From Stenotrophomonas chelatiphaga (GTDB lineage: Bacteria > Pseudomonadota > Gammaproteobacteria > Xanthomonadales > Xanthomonadaceae): DNA of 38,044 bases. A model generated the notes under the pieces. It did not search any database and had not been told where the DNA came from. It worked only from the letters and a program-made list of their open reading frames with translations. This document shows, one piece after another, positions 8,323 to 16,384 of this stretch (positions within the stretch are counted from its first letter, which is position 1; every line of letters starts with the position of its first letter). Location: NCBI RefSeq assembly GCF_001431535.1, contig NZ_LDJK01000065.1, positions 1-38,044 of the forward strand. Reading direction: 5' to 3'. The translations under genes were made by a program, and so were the position numbers.

Positions 8323-8768
8323 CCGAACACCAGCGTGCCTTTCATCATCGCGAAGTGGCCGGGGAACGAGCAGAAGAAGGTGTAGTCACCGCCCTTCTGC
8401 AGCGCGCGGGTGGAGAAGCGGACGCTGGTGCTCTGGCCGCCGCCGATCACCTTGGTATGCGCCAGCACGCGCGCATCGCCCTTCGGCAGGTAGCTGTCGG
8501 CGAGCGTGCCGCGCATGCCGGCCATGGCCACCGGCTGGTAATCGGCGGTGCGCGTCAGTACCCAGTTGTGCCCCATCGCGGTGGCCGCCATGCGGCCGGT
8601 GTGGCGCAAGGTCAGGGCGACCTCGGTGCAATCGGCGGCCAGCGTGATCTGGCGCGCACTGAAGGTCATCTGGTCGGTGCTGTCGATGTTCACCGCGCAG
8701 ACGCGCGCCATCGCCGACGGCGCCAGCAGCGCCGCGCCCAGCCCTGCCACCCATGCCCACTGCTTCAT
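8319..8768 (-). CDS. azu: Azurin (periplasmic type I copper protein)
   Basis: Small blue copper electron carrier of 149 aa with a Sec signal peptide ([20 protein letters not shown], cleavage near AMA-R22). The mature chain aligns to Pseudomonas azurin without gaps at the key sites: H67, C133, H138 and M142 are the copper ligands, G66 supplies the carbonyl and C24-C47 the disulfide. The MGHNWVL and [16 protein letters not shown] motifs are diagnostic. I chose the ATG at 8768, preceded by GGAGCAGG; a longer reading adds 15 residues without a better site. TACAAT at 8804-8799 on the minus strand is a likely -10 and gives a leader of about 24 nt. It is convergent with hemL. Confidence 0.96.
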   Translation of the reverse strand: MKQWAWVAGLGAALLAPSAMARVCAVNIDSTDQMTFSARQITLAADCTEVALTLRHTGRMAATAMGHNWVLTRTADYQPVAMAGMRGTLADSYLPKGDARVLAHTKVIGGGQSTSVRFSTRALQKGGDYTFFCSFPGHFAMMKGTLVFG

Positions 8769-8798
8769 CACTGCCTGCTCCCGTTTGTCGTGGGCTCC

Positions 8799-8804
8799 AT
8801 TGTA
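8799..8804 (-). promoter_or_regulatory. Probable -10 of the azurin gene
   Basis: TACAAT on the minus strand, about 30 bp upstream of the azurin ATG and upstream of its GGAG ribosome site. No convincing -35. Confidence 0.45.
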
Positions 8805-8874
8805 GGAAAGCACGGCAGCACGCGGCTGTGACCGGCTGTCGCAGCCGCGGCGGTGGATCAGGCATGCTGCGGTG

Positions 8875-9489
8875 ATGAAGCCGGGAATCGAACTGCTGCT
8901 GCTGGACGTCGACGGGGTGCTGCTGGACTACCAGCGCAGTGTGCGCGTGCGGCATCTTGCCCACCGCCTGGGCGTGGACGGCACGCGGGTGCAGCAGGTG
9001 CTGTTCGAAAGCGGACTGGAAACGCGCTACGACAGCGGAATGACCGCGACCGCGGAATACCTGCGCGCGTTGAGCGAGGGCCTGCAGGCCGAGGTCAGCG
9101 AGGCGCTGTGGATCCAGGCACGGGTGGCGGCATCACGCCCGCGCGAAGACGTGGTGCAGCAGATCCTCACCCTTCCCGCTGCAGTGCGCATCGGCGTGCT
9201 GACCAACAACGGCCCGCTGATGGCCGAGGTACTTCGCGCCCTGCTGCCGGCACTGTGCGACCGCGTGGGTAAGGGCCTGCTGTGCAGCGGCGCGCTGGGG
9301 GGACGCAAGCCCGATCCGGCGCTGTACCAGCGCGCACTGCAGCACCTGCAGGTCACGCCGTCGCGCACGCTGTTCATCGATGACCTGTTCACCAACGTGC
9401 GCGGTGCGCGGCAGGCGGGCCTGCACGCCGAAACCGTGCGCGATGGCCGCAGCGTGGGCCGGGTGCTGAAGCGCCACGGCCTGCGGTGA
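8875..9489 (+). CDS. HAD-superfamily hydrolase
   Basis: Protein of 204 aa with all four HAD motifs: motif I DVDGVLLD (about residues 11-18), motif II VLTNNG (the threonine), motif III with the lysine of GGRKPDPALY, and motif IV FIDDLFTNVRGARQAG. The small helical cap between motifs I and II suggests subfamily IA, similar to YihX-type phosphatases. The substrate cannot be read from sequence. I chose the ATG at 8875; a GTG directly before it is possible. No ribosome site precedes it, and a weak -10-like CATGCT six bases upstream would fit a leaderless mRNA. A dispersed palindrome overlaps its stop codon and separates it from the convergent aminotransferase gene. Confidence 0.88.
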   Translation: MKPGIELLLLDVDGVLLDYQRSVRVRHLAHRLGVDGTRVQQVLFESGLETRYDSGMTATAEYLRALSEGLQAEVSEALWIQARVAASRPREDVVQQILTLPAAVRIGVLTNNGPLMAEVLRALLPALCDRVGKGLLCSGALGGRKPDPALYQRALQHLQVTPSRTLFIDDLFTNVRGARQAGLHAETVRDGRSVGRVLKRHGLR

Positions 9490-9506
9490 CGACCGACGGT
9501 CGCCAC
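9486..9506. repeat. Dispersed palindrome (GTGACGACC family), copy 1
   Basis: GTGACGACC and GGTCGCCAC flank GAC, an inverted repeat with one mismatch. It includes the TGA stop of the HAD gene and lies between two convergent genes. The same GTGACGACC arm recurs at 34157-34177. Confidence 0.6.
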
Positions 9507-9520
9507 TGCACCCACCGCGC

Positions 9521-10747
9521 TCAGCGCGCGGCGATGTAGCTGGCCACGGCCGCGCGCAGGCGCTTGAGGCCTTCGGCGATTTCCTCGTCGGTGATGTTCA
9601 GCGACGGCACGAACCGCAGCACGTCCGGACCGGCCTGCAGGGTCAGCAGGCCGTGCTCGGCGGCGTGGTCGAGGATCACCCCGGCCTGGCCCAGGTGGTC
9701 CTTGGACAGCACCGCACCGAGCATCAGCCCACGCCCGCGCACCTGTCCGAACACGCCGAACTCGGCATTGATGCGTTCAAAGCCTTCGCGCAGCGCGCGC
9801 GACTGGCGGTCGACGTTGGCGGCGATCTCATCGGACGCCAGCTTGCGCAGCGCGACCCGTGCCACCGCAGCGGCCAGCGGATTGCCGCCGAAGGTGGTGC
9901 CATGGGCGCCGAACTGCATGGTCTCGGCGACCTTCGGGCCGGCCAGCATCGCGCCGATCGGGAAGCCGCCGCCGAGCGCCTTGGCCAGGGTGACCATGTC
10001 CGGCACCACCCCATCCTGCCAGTGCGCGAACAAGGTCCCGGTGCGGCCCATGCCGGCCTGGATCTCATCCAGCACCAGCAGCGCGCCATGCTGGTCGCAC
10101 AGCTCGCGCACGCGCTTGAGGAAGCCCGGCCTGGCCGGCATCACCCCGCCCTCGCCCTGCACCGGCTCCAGCATGACCGCAGCCACGTCACCGGCGGCCA
10201 TCGCGGTTTCCAGCTGCACTTCATCGTTGAAATCCACGTAGCGGAAGCCCTGCGGCAGCGGCTCGTAGCCTTCCTGGTACTTGGGCTGGGCGGTGGCGGT
10301 CACCGCCGCCAGGGTACGACCGTGGAAGCTGCCGCGGAAGGTGACGATGACCCGCCGATCCGCCGGACGCCCCTGCGACGACGCCCACTTGCGCACCATC
10401 TTGATCGCCACTTCGTTGGCTTCGGCGCCGGAGTTGCACAGGAACACGCGTTCGGCGAAGCGGCTGGCCTTGACCAGCTCCTCGGCCAGGTGCAGCGGCG
10501 GCGCGCTGTAGAACACATTGCTGGTGTGCCACAGCTTGCCGGCCTGTTCCACCAGCGCCGCGGTCAGGTCCGGATCGTTGTGGCCAAGGCCGCACACGGC
10601 GATGCCCGCGGCCAAGTCGATGTACTCGCGGCCCTGCGAATCCCACACGCGTGCGCCCTGCCCGCGTTCGAGCACGACCTGGCGCGGCTTGTAGACCGGC
10701 AGGTAGTAGTGCGACAGGGAGATCAGGGGGTCGGTGGCGGCGGTCAT
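9521..10747 (-). CDS. argD: Acetylornithine-type class III aminotransferase (ArgD family)
   Basis: PLP aminotransferase of 408 aa. The Schiff-base lysine is K256 in TLAKALGGGFPIGAM and the PLP-binding aspartate is D227 in LVLDEIQAGMGRTG. ITFRGSFHGRT-like residues (IVTFRGSFHGRT) and FLCNSGAEANEVAIK are typical of the acetylornithine/succinylornithine branch, which gives arginine synthesis as the likely role. Succinylornithine (catabolic, AstC) or ornithine-type specificity cannot be excluded, since the branches share these motifs and no other arg or ast genes lie in the window. The start at 10747 has no clear ribosome site. The region to the divergent channel gene is only 65 bp. Confidence 0.88.
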   Translation of the reverse strand: MTAATDPLISLSHYYLPVYKPRQVVLERGQGARVWDSQGREYIDLAAGIAVCGLGHNDPDLTAALVEQAGKLWHTSNVFYSAPPLHLAEELVKASRFAERVFLCNSGAEANEVAIKMVRKWASSQGRPADRRVIVTFRGSFHGRTLAAVTATAQPKYQEGYEPLPQGFRYVDFNDEVQLETAMAAGDVAAVMLEPVQGEGGVMPARPGFLKRVRELCDQHGALLVLDEIQAGMGRTGTLFAHWQDGVVPDMVTLAKALGGGFPIGAMLAGPKVAETMQFGAHGTTFGGNPLAAAVARVALRKLASDEIAANVDRQSRALREGFERINAEFGVFGQVRGRGLMLGAVLSKDHLGQAGVILDHAAEHGLLTLQAGPDVLRFVPSLNITDEEIAEGLKRLRAAVASYIAAR

Positions 10748-10800
10748 GGCGGTCCGGCGAGCTTCGGAAAGCGCCCATTCTCGCCCCGCAGCCGGTGCGG

Positions 10801-10806
10801 CACAAT
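10801..10806 (+). promoter_or_regulatory. -10-like hexamer, probable leaderless channel transcript
   Basis: CACAAT followed by six bases and the channel ATG at 10813. It is the same hexamer and spacing as upstream of fau, embedded in an extended match (GCGGCACAAT in both). No Shine-Dalgarno is present. Confidence 0.5.
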
Positions 10807-10812
10807 GCGCCG

Positions 10813-11688
10813 ATGCGCCCTTTCTCCGCTCCGCAACTCAATCCCGCCAGCGCCACCGGCTGGCGCCGGTACTGGTTCGACATCATCTACCGCCACGACA
10901 CCGGGCCTTCGCGCAACTTCGACCTGCTGCTGGTGCTGGCGATCATCGCCAGCGTCATCGTGGTGATGGTCGACAGCGTGCAGCACCTGCACCTGCGCTG
11001 GGCACGGGGCCTGTACGTGCTGGAGTGGACGTTCACGGTGATGTTCACGCTGGAATATGTGCTGCGGCTGGCGGTGGTGAAGCGCCCGCTGCGCTATGCG
11101 GTCAGCATCTGGGGGATCATCGACCTGCTGTCGATCCTGCCGACCTACCTTTCCCTGTTCATTCCCGGCGCGCAGAGCCTGCTGGTGGTGCGCGCGCTGC
11201 GCATCCTGCGGGTGTTCCGCATCCTCAAGCTGACCCGCTACATCGAAGAAAGCGGCGTGCTGATGCTGGCGCTGTGGCGCAGCCGTCGCAAGGTGCTGGT
11301 GTTCCTGTTCACGGTCATCACCATCACCATCATCGCCGGTGCGCTGATGTACCTGATCGAAGGCCCGAACCGCGGCTTCACCAGCATCCCCAGCAGCATG
11401 TACTGGGCGGTGGTGACCATGGCCACGGTCGGCTTCGGCGACATCGTGCCGCAGACCACGCTGGGCCGCTTCGTCACCTCCATCCTGATCCTGATCGGCT
11501 ACAGCATCATCGCCGTGCCGACCGGCATCTACACCGCCGAACTGGCCAGCACGCTGCGCGAGGCCGAGCACACCGAAAAGCGCGATGGGCGCGGTTGCCT
11601 GCGCTGCGGGCTGGACGGGCACGAACCCGACGCACGCTACTGCCGGCAGTGCGCCGAGCCCCTGCCGGAGCTGTTCAACCGGGTCTAG
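10813..11688 (+). CDS. Voltage-gated potassium channel-like protein with C-terminal zinc ribbon
   Basis: Inner-membrane ion_trans family protein of 291 aa with six predicted membrane segments. S4 carries regularly spaced arginines (VVRALRILRVFRILK, about residues 124-138). The selectivity filter TVGFGD is at 205-210, giving K+ as the likely ion. After S6 comes a short linker and a four-cysteine knuckle, CxxC (262, 265) and CxxC (277, 280), which looks like a zinc ribbon in the cytosol. The ATG at 10813 was chosen because upstream in-frame codons enter the divergent argD gene; it has no ribosome site. It is convergent with the DUF3829 gene. Confidence 0.9.
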   Translation: MRPFSAPQLNPASATGWRRYWFDIIYRHDTGPSRNFDLLLVLAIIASVIVVMVDSVQHLHLRWARGLYVLEWTFTVMFTLEYVLRLAVVKRPLRYAVSIWGIIDLLSILPTYLSLFIPGAQSLLVVRALRILRVFRILKLTRYIEESGVLMLALWRSRRKVLVFLFTVITITIIAGALMYLIEGPNRGFTSIPSSMYWAVVTMATVGFGDIVPQTTLGRFVTSILILIGYSIIAVPTGIYTAELASTLREAEHTEKRDGRGCLRCGLDGHEPDARYCRQCAEPLPELFNRV

Positions 11689-11689
11689 G

Positions 11690-11723
11690 CGGGTGCCAAC
11701 GCCAGGCGCGCCACCCGCCCTGG
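11690..11723. terminator. Inverted repeat between convergent genes
   Basis: GCGGGTG just after the channel stop pairs with CACCCGC about 17 bases later. There is no T-run on either strand, so a terminator role is tentative. Confidence 0.35.
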
Positions 11724-11728
11724 CCGCA

Positions 11729-12667
11729 TCAACGCGCCATGCGGTTGCTCATGTCGACCAGGTCGTTGTAGCTGGCCAGCAGCGCCGGCGCGGTGCCGGA
11801 CGGCGGCATGCCACCGCTCTCCAGCAGGATCTGGTCGCTGCGGCTCAACGGCTGGTTGGCCTGCAGGCGTTCGATGCGGCGCCCGCCCTCGCTGGCCAGC
11901 TTGTCCGCCGAACGCTCCATGTGGCCCCACATCGGATCCCCCTGGCCGATCTTCGCCTTGGCTGCCTCTTCCAGCACGCTCTGGTAGCGCGCCAATTGTG
12001 CCCGGCCGGCGGCGAGGTCCGGCGCGTCGCCGTCCAGCACCTTCACCAGCTGCTTGCCCTCGCCGATGATGCTCAGGTGGTAGAACGCCGCACTGCGCCC
12101 TTCTTCCTTCTCGATCGCCGCGATCTGCTCCTTGCGACGCTGGTCTTCGTTCGCTTCCAGCGCGGCATCCATCGCATCACCGGCTTCGAAGAACGCCGAA
12201 TAGGCCTCCATCAGCGGCGCGTGCCGCTGACGCATGCCCTCACCGCCATCGCGCTTGTAGTCTTCGCGATCGTAGTAACGCACTGCCTCGCCGATCTTCT
12301 CGTTGAGCGCGGTGAAGGCTTCCTGGTAACGGCGCGCGGCCGGATCCAGCGCGGCGTTGGCCGGCTGCTGTGCCAGGGCGGCGGTCAGCGGCGCGCCGCA
12401 GAACTCGACGCGATGGGACAGCACCGTGCCCGGCGCGCGCACGGTTTCTTCCTTGCCGGTGGGGCCGGCCGCCGGATCGGCGATCCACGAAACGTAGCGC
12501 TGGAAGCTTTCCTGGATCGGCTGCTGCACGCCGTTGAAGCAGGCGATGTAGGCGTTGATCTTGTCGGCGCCCTCGACGGCGGCGGACGAGGAAGCGCCTT
12601 TCTGGCAGGCGGCCAGGCACAGCGCAACGGACGCGGCCAGGACGGCCGTACGGAAGGTCGGATTCAT
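11729..12667 (-). CDS. DUF3829 (YiiG-like) lipoprotein
   Basis: Protein of 312 aa with a lipoprotein signal ending in LAAC (cysteine 21, then QKGAS). The rest is largely helical and matches the DUF3829/YiiG pattern: KINAYIACFNGVQQPIQESF (about 36-55), a central charged helical stretch with FYHLSIIGEGKQLVKVL, and a C-terminal YNDLVDMSNRM. The function of the family is unknown. The ATG at 12667 follows AGGGAAG by about 7 nt. It lies 71 bp downstream of the SDR gene on the same strand and is convergent with the channel gene. Confidence 0.85.
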   Translation of the reverse strand: MNPTFRTAVLAASVALCLAACQKGASSSAAVEGADKINAYIACFNGVQQPIQESFQRYVSWIADPAAGPTGKEETVRAPGTVLSHRVEFCGAPLTAALAQQPANAALDPAARRYQEAFTALNEKIGEAVRYYDREDYKRDGGEGMRQRHAPLMEAYSAFFEAGDAMDAALEANEDQRRKEQIAAIEKEEGRSAAFYHLSIIGEGKQLVKVLDGDAPDLAAGRAQLARYQSVLEEAAKAKIGQGDPMWGHMERSADKLASEGGRRIERLQANQPLSRSDQILLESGGMPPSGTAPALLASYNDLVDMSNRMAR

Positions 12668-12738
12668 GGGGCACTTCCCTGTTGGAAACGATTACAGCCG
12701 CGCACCATAGCAGACCGCGCCGTCAACGCGTCGTCGAA

Positions 12739-13557
12739 TCAATCCAGGAAAAGATCCGGCAGCAGCGGATGCGCAGGATCCACCGCGTAACCGGAAAGAT
12801 CGGTCACGCCGGCCGCGGCAAGCACCTCGTCGTCGAGCAGGAACTGGCCGTGGAAGCCGGCTGCTTCGCGCACCAGCACCGCGTGCGCGGCGTCGGCGAC
12901 GATCTGCGGCGTGCGGCAGCCCTGCACGTCCACGCCCGGGATCATGTTGATCGCATCGGTGGCGATCACCGTGCGCGGCCACAGTGCATTGACCGCCACG
13001 CCGCGTGGACCGAACTCCGCCGCCAGCCCCAGCGTGACCAGGCTCATGCCCATCTTGGCCAAGGTATAGCCGGTATGCGGCCCCCACCACTTCGGGTCCA
13101 GGCTGGGCGGCGGCGCCAGGCTCAGGATGTGCGGGTTGGGGGCCTGCAGCAGGTACGGCAGGCAGGCCTGGGCGCACAGGAAACTGCCACGCGCGTTGAC
13201 CTGCTGCATCAGGTCGAAGCGCTTCATCGGCGTTTCCAGCGTGCCGCGCAGCCAGATCGCACTGGCGTTGTTGACCAGGATGTCGATGCCGCCGAAGGTG
13301 TCCACGGCCGCGGCAACCGCCGCCTGCACCTGGTCTTCCTCGCGGATGTCGCACTTCAGCGCCAGCGCCTGCCCGCCCGCGGCGGTGACCGCTTCGGCCG
13401 CACTGTGGATGGTGCCGGGCAGCTTCGGATTGGCCACTGATGACTTGGCCGCGATGGCCACGTTGGCGCCATCGCGTGCCGCACGCAGCGCGATCGCCAG
13501 CCCGATACCGCGCGATGCGCCGGTGATGAACAGCGTCTTGCCTTGCAGGTTGGACAC
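12739..13557 (-). CDS. Short-chain dehydrogenase/reductase (HSDL2-like)
   Basis: NAD(P)-dependent oxidoreductase of 272 aa with a Rossmann fold. TGASRGIG (about residues 11-18) is the cofactor loop, CDIREEDQV the adenine-binding region, NNAS the structural motif, and Y and K of GYTLAKMG the catalytic pair. LAPPPSLDPKWWGPHTGYTLAKMGMS resembles the hydroxysteroid dehydrogenase-like 2 branch, given here as key residues PPPSLDPKWWG. I chose the GTG at 13557, seven bases after GGAG; a GTG one codon earlier is possible and would add one residue. Upstream codons run back into the kinase-like gene. The substrate is unknown. Confidence 0.87.
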   Translation of the reverse strand: MSNLQGKTLFITGASRGIGLAIALRAARDGANVAIAAKSSVANPKLPGTIHSAAEAVTAAGGQALALKCDIREEDQVQAAVAAAVDTFGGIDILVNNASAIWLRGTLETPMKRFDLMQQVNARGSFLCAQACLPYLLQAPNPHILSLAPPPSLDPKWWGPHTGYTLAKMGMSLVTLGLAAEFGPRGVAVNALWPRTVIATDAINMIPGVDVQGCRTPQIVADAAHAVLVREAAGFHGQFLLDDEVLAAAGVTDLSGYAVDPAHPLLPDLFLD

Positions 13558-13634
13558 CACGGTTCTCCTGGTCACCGGCCAACGCCGATGCTGCATTATG
13601 CCCGCGACCCGGTCGGCCCGGCCGCAGTGCGGAC

Positions 13635-14297
13635 TCAGGGCTTGGGACCCTGCCCTTCGTTGTCTTCCCAGTGCAGGATGCGCCGGGTGACGAAGCGGTA
13701 GACCGGCTTGCCGGTGGCGAACCACAGCTCGCGCACCCACGAGGTCCGCCTGAGCACGCGTTTTTCCACCGGAGTCAGCGATTCACGGCAGTACATCCGC
13801 TTGTGCTTGAGCAGGTGGCGCAGGTCTTCGCGCGCCAGCAGGCGCATCCAGCGTCCACGCGGATGGCCGATCACCGCCAGCTGGAAATCTATCAACGCCG
13901 GATGCCCGTCTTCGGTCACCAGCCAGTTGGCTTCCTTGGCCAGGTCGTTGTGCGCCACGCCGCGCCGATGCAGTTCCTGCAGCAGCCGGCGCGCATCATG
14001 GAACCAGGCCACGTCGCCGCGGGGCGGACGCTGGTACATCGCATCGCCTGCCATGAAGCTGCGGTCCAGCCAACGGCCGTCCCACGCCAGCAGTTTCGGC
14101 ACCGCCTGCATGCCGTCGATATGACGCAGCGCGCGCGCTTCGCGTCGCGCCAGCCACCAGGCCGGCACCCGCAACCACCACGGGGTAGCACCGAGGTCGC
14201 GACGCACGAAGCGGCCTTCGGCGTGCTGCACCAGCAGGATGCGGCCGAAGCTGTCTGACTTGAGCGCGTGCTGCGCGGGCGTGCGGGTTTCTGCCAT
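13635..14297 (-). CDS. RIO/Kdo-kinase-like protein
   Basis: Protein of 220 aa with an atypical kinase fold. The catalytic loop is HNDLAKEANW (H116, D118, N124) and the metal-binding aspartate is D137 in ALIDFQLA. A glycine loop is poorly formed at the N-terminus (SDSFGRILLVQ). Similar proteins are annotated as lipopolysaccharide core (WaaP/Kdo) kinases or as RIO1-like. The basic, tryptophan-rich stretch WWLRVPAWWLARREARAL (40-57) could associate with membranes. The ATG at 14297 has no ribosome site, and TAGAAT lies five bases before it on the minus strand. It faces the divergent DedA-PAP2 gene across 84 bp, so a shared envelope theme is possible but inferred. Confidence 0.75.
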   Translation of the reverse strand: MAETRTPAQHALKSDSFGRILLVQHAEGRFVRRDLGATPWWLRVPAWWLARREARALRHIDGMQAVPKLLAWDGRWLDRSFMAGDAMYQRPPRGDVAWFHDARRLLQELHRRGVAHNDLAKEANWLVTEDGHPALIDFQLAVIGHPRGRWMRLLAREDLRHLLKHKRMYCRESLTPVEKRVLRRTSWVRELWFATGKPVYRFVTRRILHWEDNEGQGPKP

Positions 14298-14302
14298 GGC
14301 CC

Positions 14303-14308
14303 ATTCTA
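14303..14308 (-). promoter_or_regulatory. -10 of the kinase-like gene, probable leaderless
   Basis: TAGAAT on the minus strand, five bases before the ATG at 14297. A start at normal spacing falls at or within one base of the ATG. Confidence 0.55.
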
Positions 14309-14369
14309 GGCGATCCACGTTGTCACGATCAGCCGGCATCAAGCAGGCAACCAGTCACCTGCACGCCTT

Positions 14370-14375
14370 TATAAT
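14370..14375 (+). promoter_or_regulatory. -10 of the DedA-PAP2 gene, probable leaderless
   Basis: A perfect TATAAT, then six bases (CCGGCG), then ATG at 14382. The predicted +1 is the A of ATG. No Shine-Dalgarno and no clear -35. Confidence 0.65.
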
Positions 14376-14381
14376 CCGGCG

Positions 14382-16373
14382 ATGGACTCTTCATGGATCG
14401 ACGCCACCCTCGCCTGGATTGCCGCCAATCCGGTGCTTGCCGGTGCAGCCATCTTCCTCATCGCCTTCTGCGATGCGGTCATCATCCTCGGTGCCATCGT
14501 GCCCGCCCTGCCGCTGCTGTTCGCGGTGGGCGTGTTCATCGGCCTGGGGCAGATCTCCGGGCCGTATGCCGTGGCGTGTGCGGCGCTGGGCGCGTTCGCC
14601 GGTGATGGCATCAGTTACTGGATCGGCCGGCGCTGGGGTGACCGGCTGCGCGGGGTATTCCCTTTCAGCCGCTACCCGCAGTTGCTGGACCGCGGCGAAA
14701 CGATGTTCCGCCGCAATGCCTTCAAAAGCATCCTGGTGGCCCGCTACGTAGGCGCCATCCGCCCGTTCGTACCGGCCATCGCCGGCATGATGAAGATGCA
14801 GGCCAGCCGCTACATGCAGGCCAGCGGCATCGCCAGCGTGTCATGGGCGGTGTTGTTCCTGTTGCCGGGCTGGGTTCTGGGCGGCGCGTATGACGCGGTC
14901 GCCGCGGTCGCTGGCCGGCTGGTGGTGGTGGTCGGCCTGCTGTGCGTGATCCTGGGCCTGGTCTGGGCGATCGTGCTGTACGGCTACCGCTGGTCGGCCG
15001 CGCGCATGGATACCTGGCTGGCGCGGCTGCTGGACTGGTCGCAGCGCCATCCCACGCTGGGGCGTTACTCGGTGTCGGTGTTCGATCCGCAACGGCGCGA
15101 ATCGGTGCCGCTGGCGATGCTGGCGCTGATGCTGCTGGTGCTGGGCTGGTGCTGGTTCGCGCTGCTGATGGTGGTGGTGGCCCACGGCGAACCACTGCGC
15201 ATCGACCTGGCCGTGCACCACGCGATGCTGGCACTGCGCAACCCGCTGGCCGACTACCCGATGGCCGCGCTGGCCTCGCTGGGGGCCTGGCAGGTGCTGC
15301 TGCCGGCCACCGCGGCCGGCATGGGCTATCTGGTCTGGCGCCGGCGCTGGATGGCCGCCGCGCATTGGCTGGCCGCGCTGGCCTTCGGCCTGGCGCTGAC
15401 CATGCTGCTCGGCGCCACGGTGGACGTGGTGCGGCCGCCGGATGCCAGCAGTGGCTTCGGCTTCCCGTCGGTGTCGGTGACCATGGCCACCATCACCTTC
15501 GGCTTCTTCGCGGTACTGATCGCCCGTGAACTGCCCGGGCGCACCCGCGTGTGGCCGTACCTCGTGTCCGGTTTCGTGGTCAGCCTGATCGGCTTTTCGC
15601 GCATCTACCTCGGCGCGCACTGGCTGAGCGATGTGATCGGCGGCATGTTGTTCGGGCTGTTCTGGCTGCTGGTGCTGGGCATCGCCTACCGCCGCCGCTT
15701 CAACCGTTCGTTCTGGGTCAAGCCGGTCGCCTGGCTGTTCTACGGCACCTTCCTGGTGGCGGCGCTGTGGTACGCGCCGCGCAACATTCCGGTCAAGCTG
15801 GAACGCTTCGAACCGCACCAGGCCGCCCCGGCGCCGCTGCTGGCCGAACAGTGGTGGCAGCAGGACTGGCAGACCATGCCGGCGCGCCGCAATGAGTTCG
15901 ACGATGACCAGCGCTGGCCGCTGGACCTGCAGGTGGCCGGACCGCTGGCGCCGCTGCAGGCCCGGCTGGAATCGCAGGGCTGGAAGGTGCAGCCGCAGGC
16001 CGGCTGGGAACAGGTGCTGCTGATGCTCGACCAGGACACCGGCCCGGACGCCCTGCCGGTACTGCCGGCCACCCTGGATACCCAGGTGGAAAGCCTGCTG
16101 ATGGTGCGTGACGGCGAGCGGCCGGACGAGCGCCACGTGCTGCGCCTGTGGCCGGCGACCAAGGTACTGCAGCCCGGCGATGTCCCGCTGTGGCTGGGCA
16201 GTGCGCAGACGCTGCGCTTCACCCGCCACTTCGAGTGGATCGGCATGTGGCATCCGCTGCGCGGGATCGACCCGGCGATGTCGGCGGTGAAGGCATCGGC
16301 GGACGGCCTGCCGATGCAGGAAGGCGTGCATCCCGAATCGGGCCTGCCGGTGCTGCGCCTGCGTACCGAATAA
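14382..16373 (+). CDS. DedA / PAP2-like / LssY_C three-domain membrane protein
   Basis: Inner-membrane protein of 663 aa. Residues 1-200 form a DedA domain (re-entrant helices, IGRRWGDRLRGVFPFSRYP, ARYVGAIRPFVPAIAGM), a family linked to undecaprenyl phosphate and phospholipid flipping. Residues about 245-445 are PAP2-like. Residues about 460-663 form a soluble LssY_C-type domain. In the PAP2 part, motif 3 is intact (S406-R407, H413, D417 in SRIYLGAHWLSD), but motif 2, normally PSGH or PSNH, reads PSVS at 362-365, and the lysine of motif 1 is missing before R351-P352. Both changes are clear in the DNA. Phosphatase activity is therefore doubtful; lipid transport by the DedA part could remain. 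Confidence 0.88.
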   Translation: MDSSWIDATLAWIAANPVLAGAAIFLIAFCDAVIILGAIVPALPLLFAVGVFIGLGQISGPYAVACAALGAFAGDGISYWIGRRWGDRLRGVFPFSRYPQLLDRGETMFRRNAFKSILVARYVGAIRPFVPAIAGMMKMQASRYMQASGIASVSWAVLFLLPGWVLGGAYDAVAAVAGRLVVVVGLLCVILGLVWAIVLYGYRWSAARMDTWLARLLDWSQRHPTLGRYSVSVFDPQRRESVPLAMLALMLLVLGWCWFALLMVVVAHGEPLRIDLAVHHAMLALRNPLADYPMAALASLGAWQVLLPATAAGMGYLVWRRRWMAAAHWLAALAFGLALTMLLGATVDVVRPPDASSGFGFPSVSVTMATITFGFFAVLIARELPGRTRVWPYLVSGFVVSLIGFSRIYLGAHWLSDVIGGMLFGLFWLLVLGIAYRRRFNRSFWVKPVAWLFYGTFLVAALWYAPRNIPVKLERFEPHQAAPAPLLAEQWWQQDWQTMPARRNEFDDDQRWPLDLQVAGPLAPLQARLESQGWKVQPQAGWEQVLLMLDQDTGPDALPVLPATLDTQVESLLMVRDGERPDERHVLRLWPATKVLQPGDVPLWLGSAQTLRFTRHFEWIGMWHPLRGIDPAMSAVKASADGLPMQEGVHPESGLPVLRLRTE

Positions 16374-16384
16374 CGCGTCAGGCG

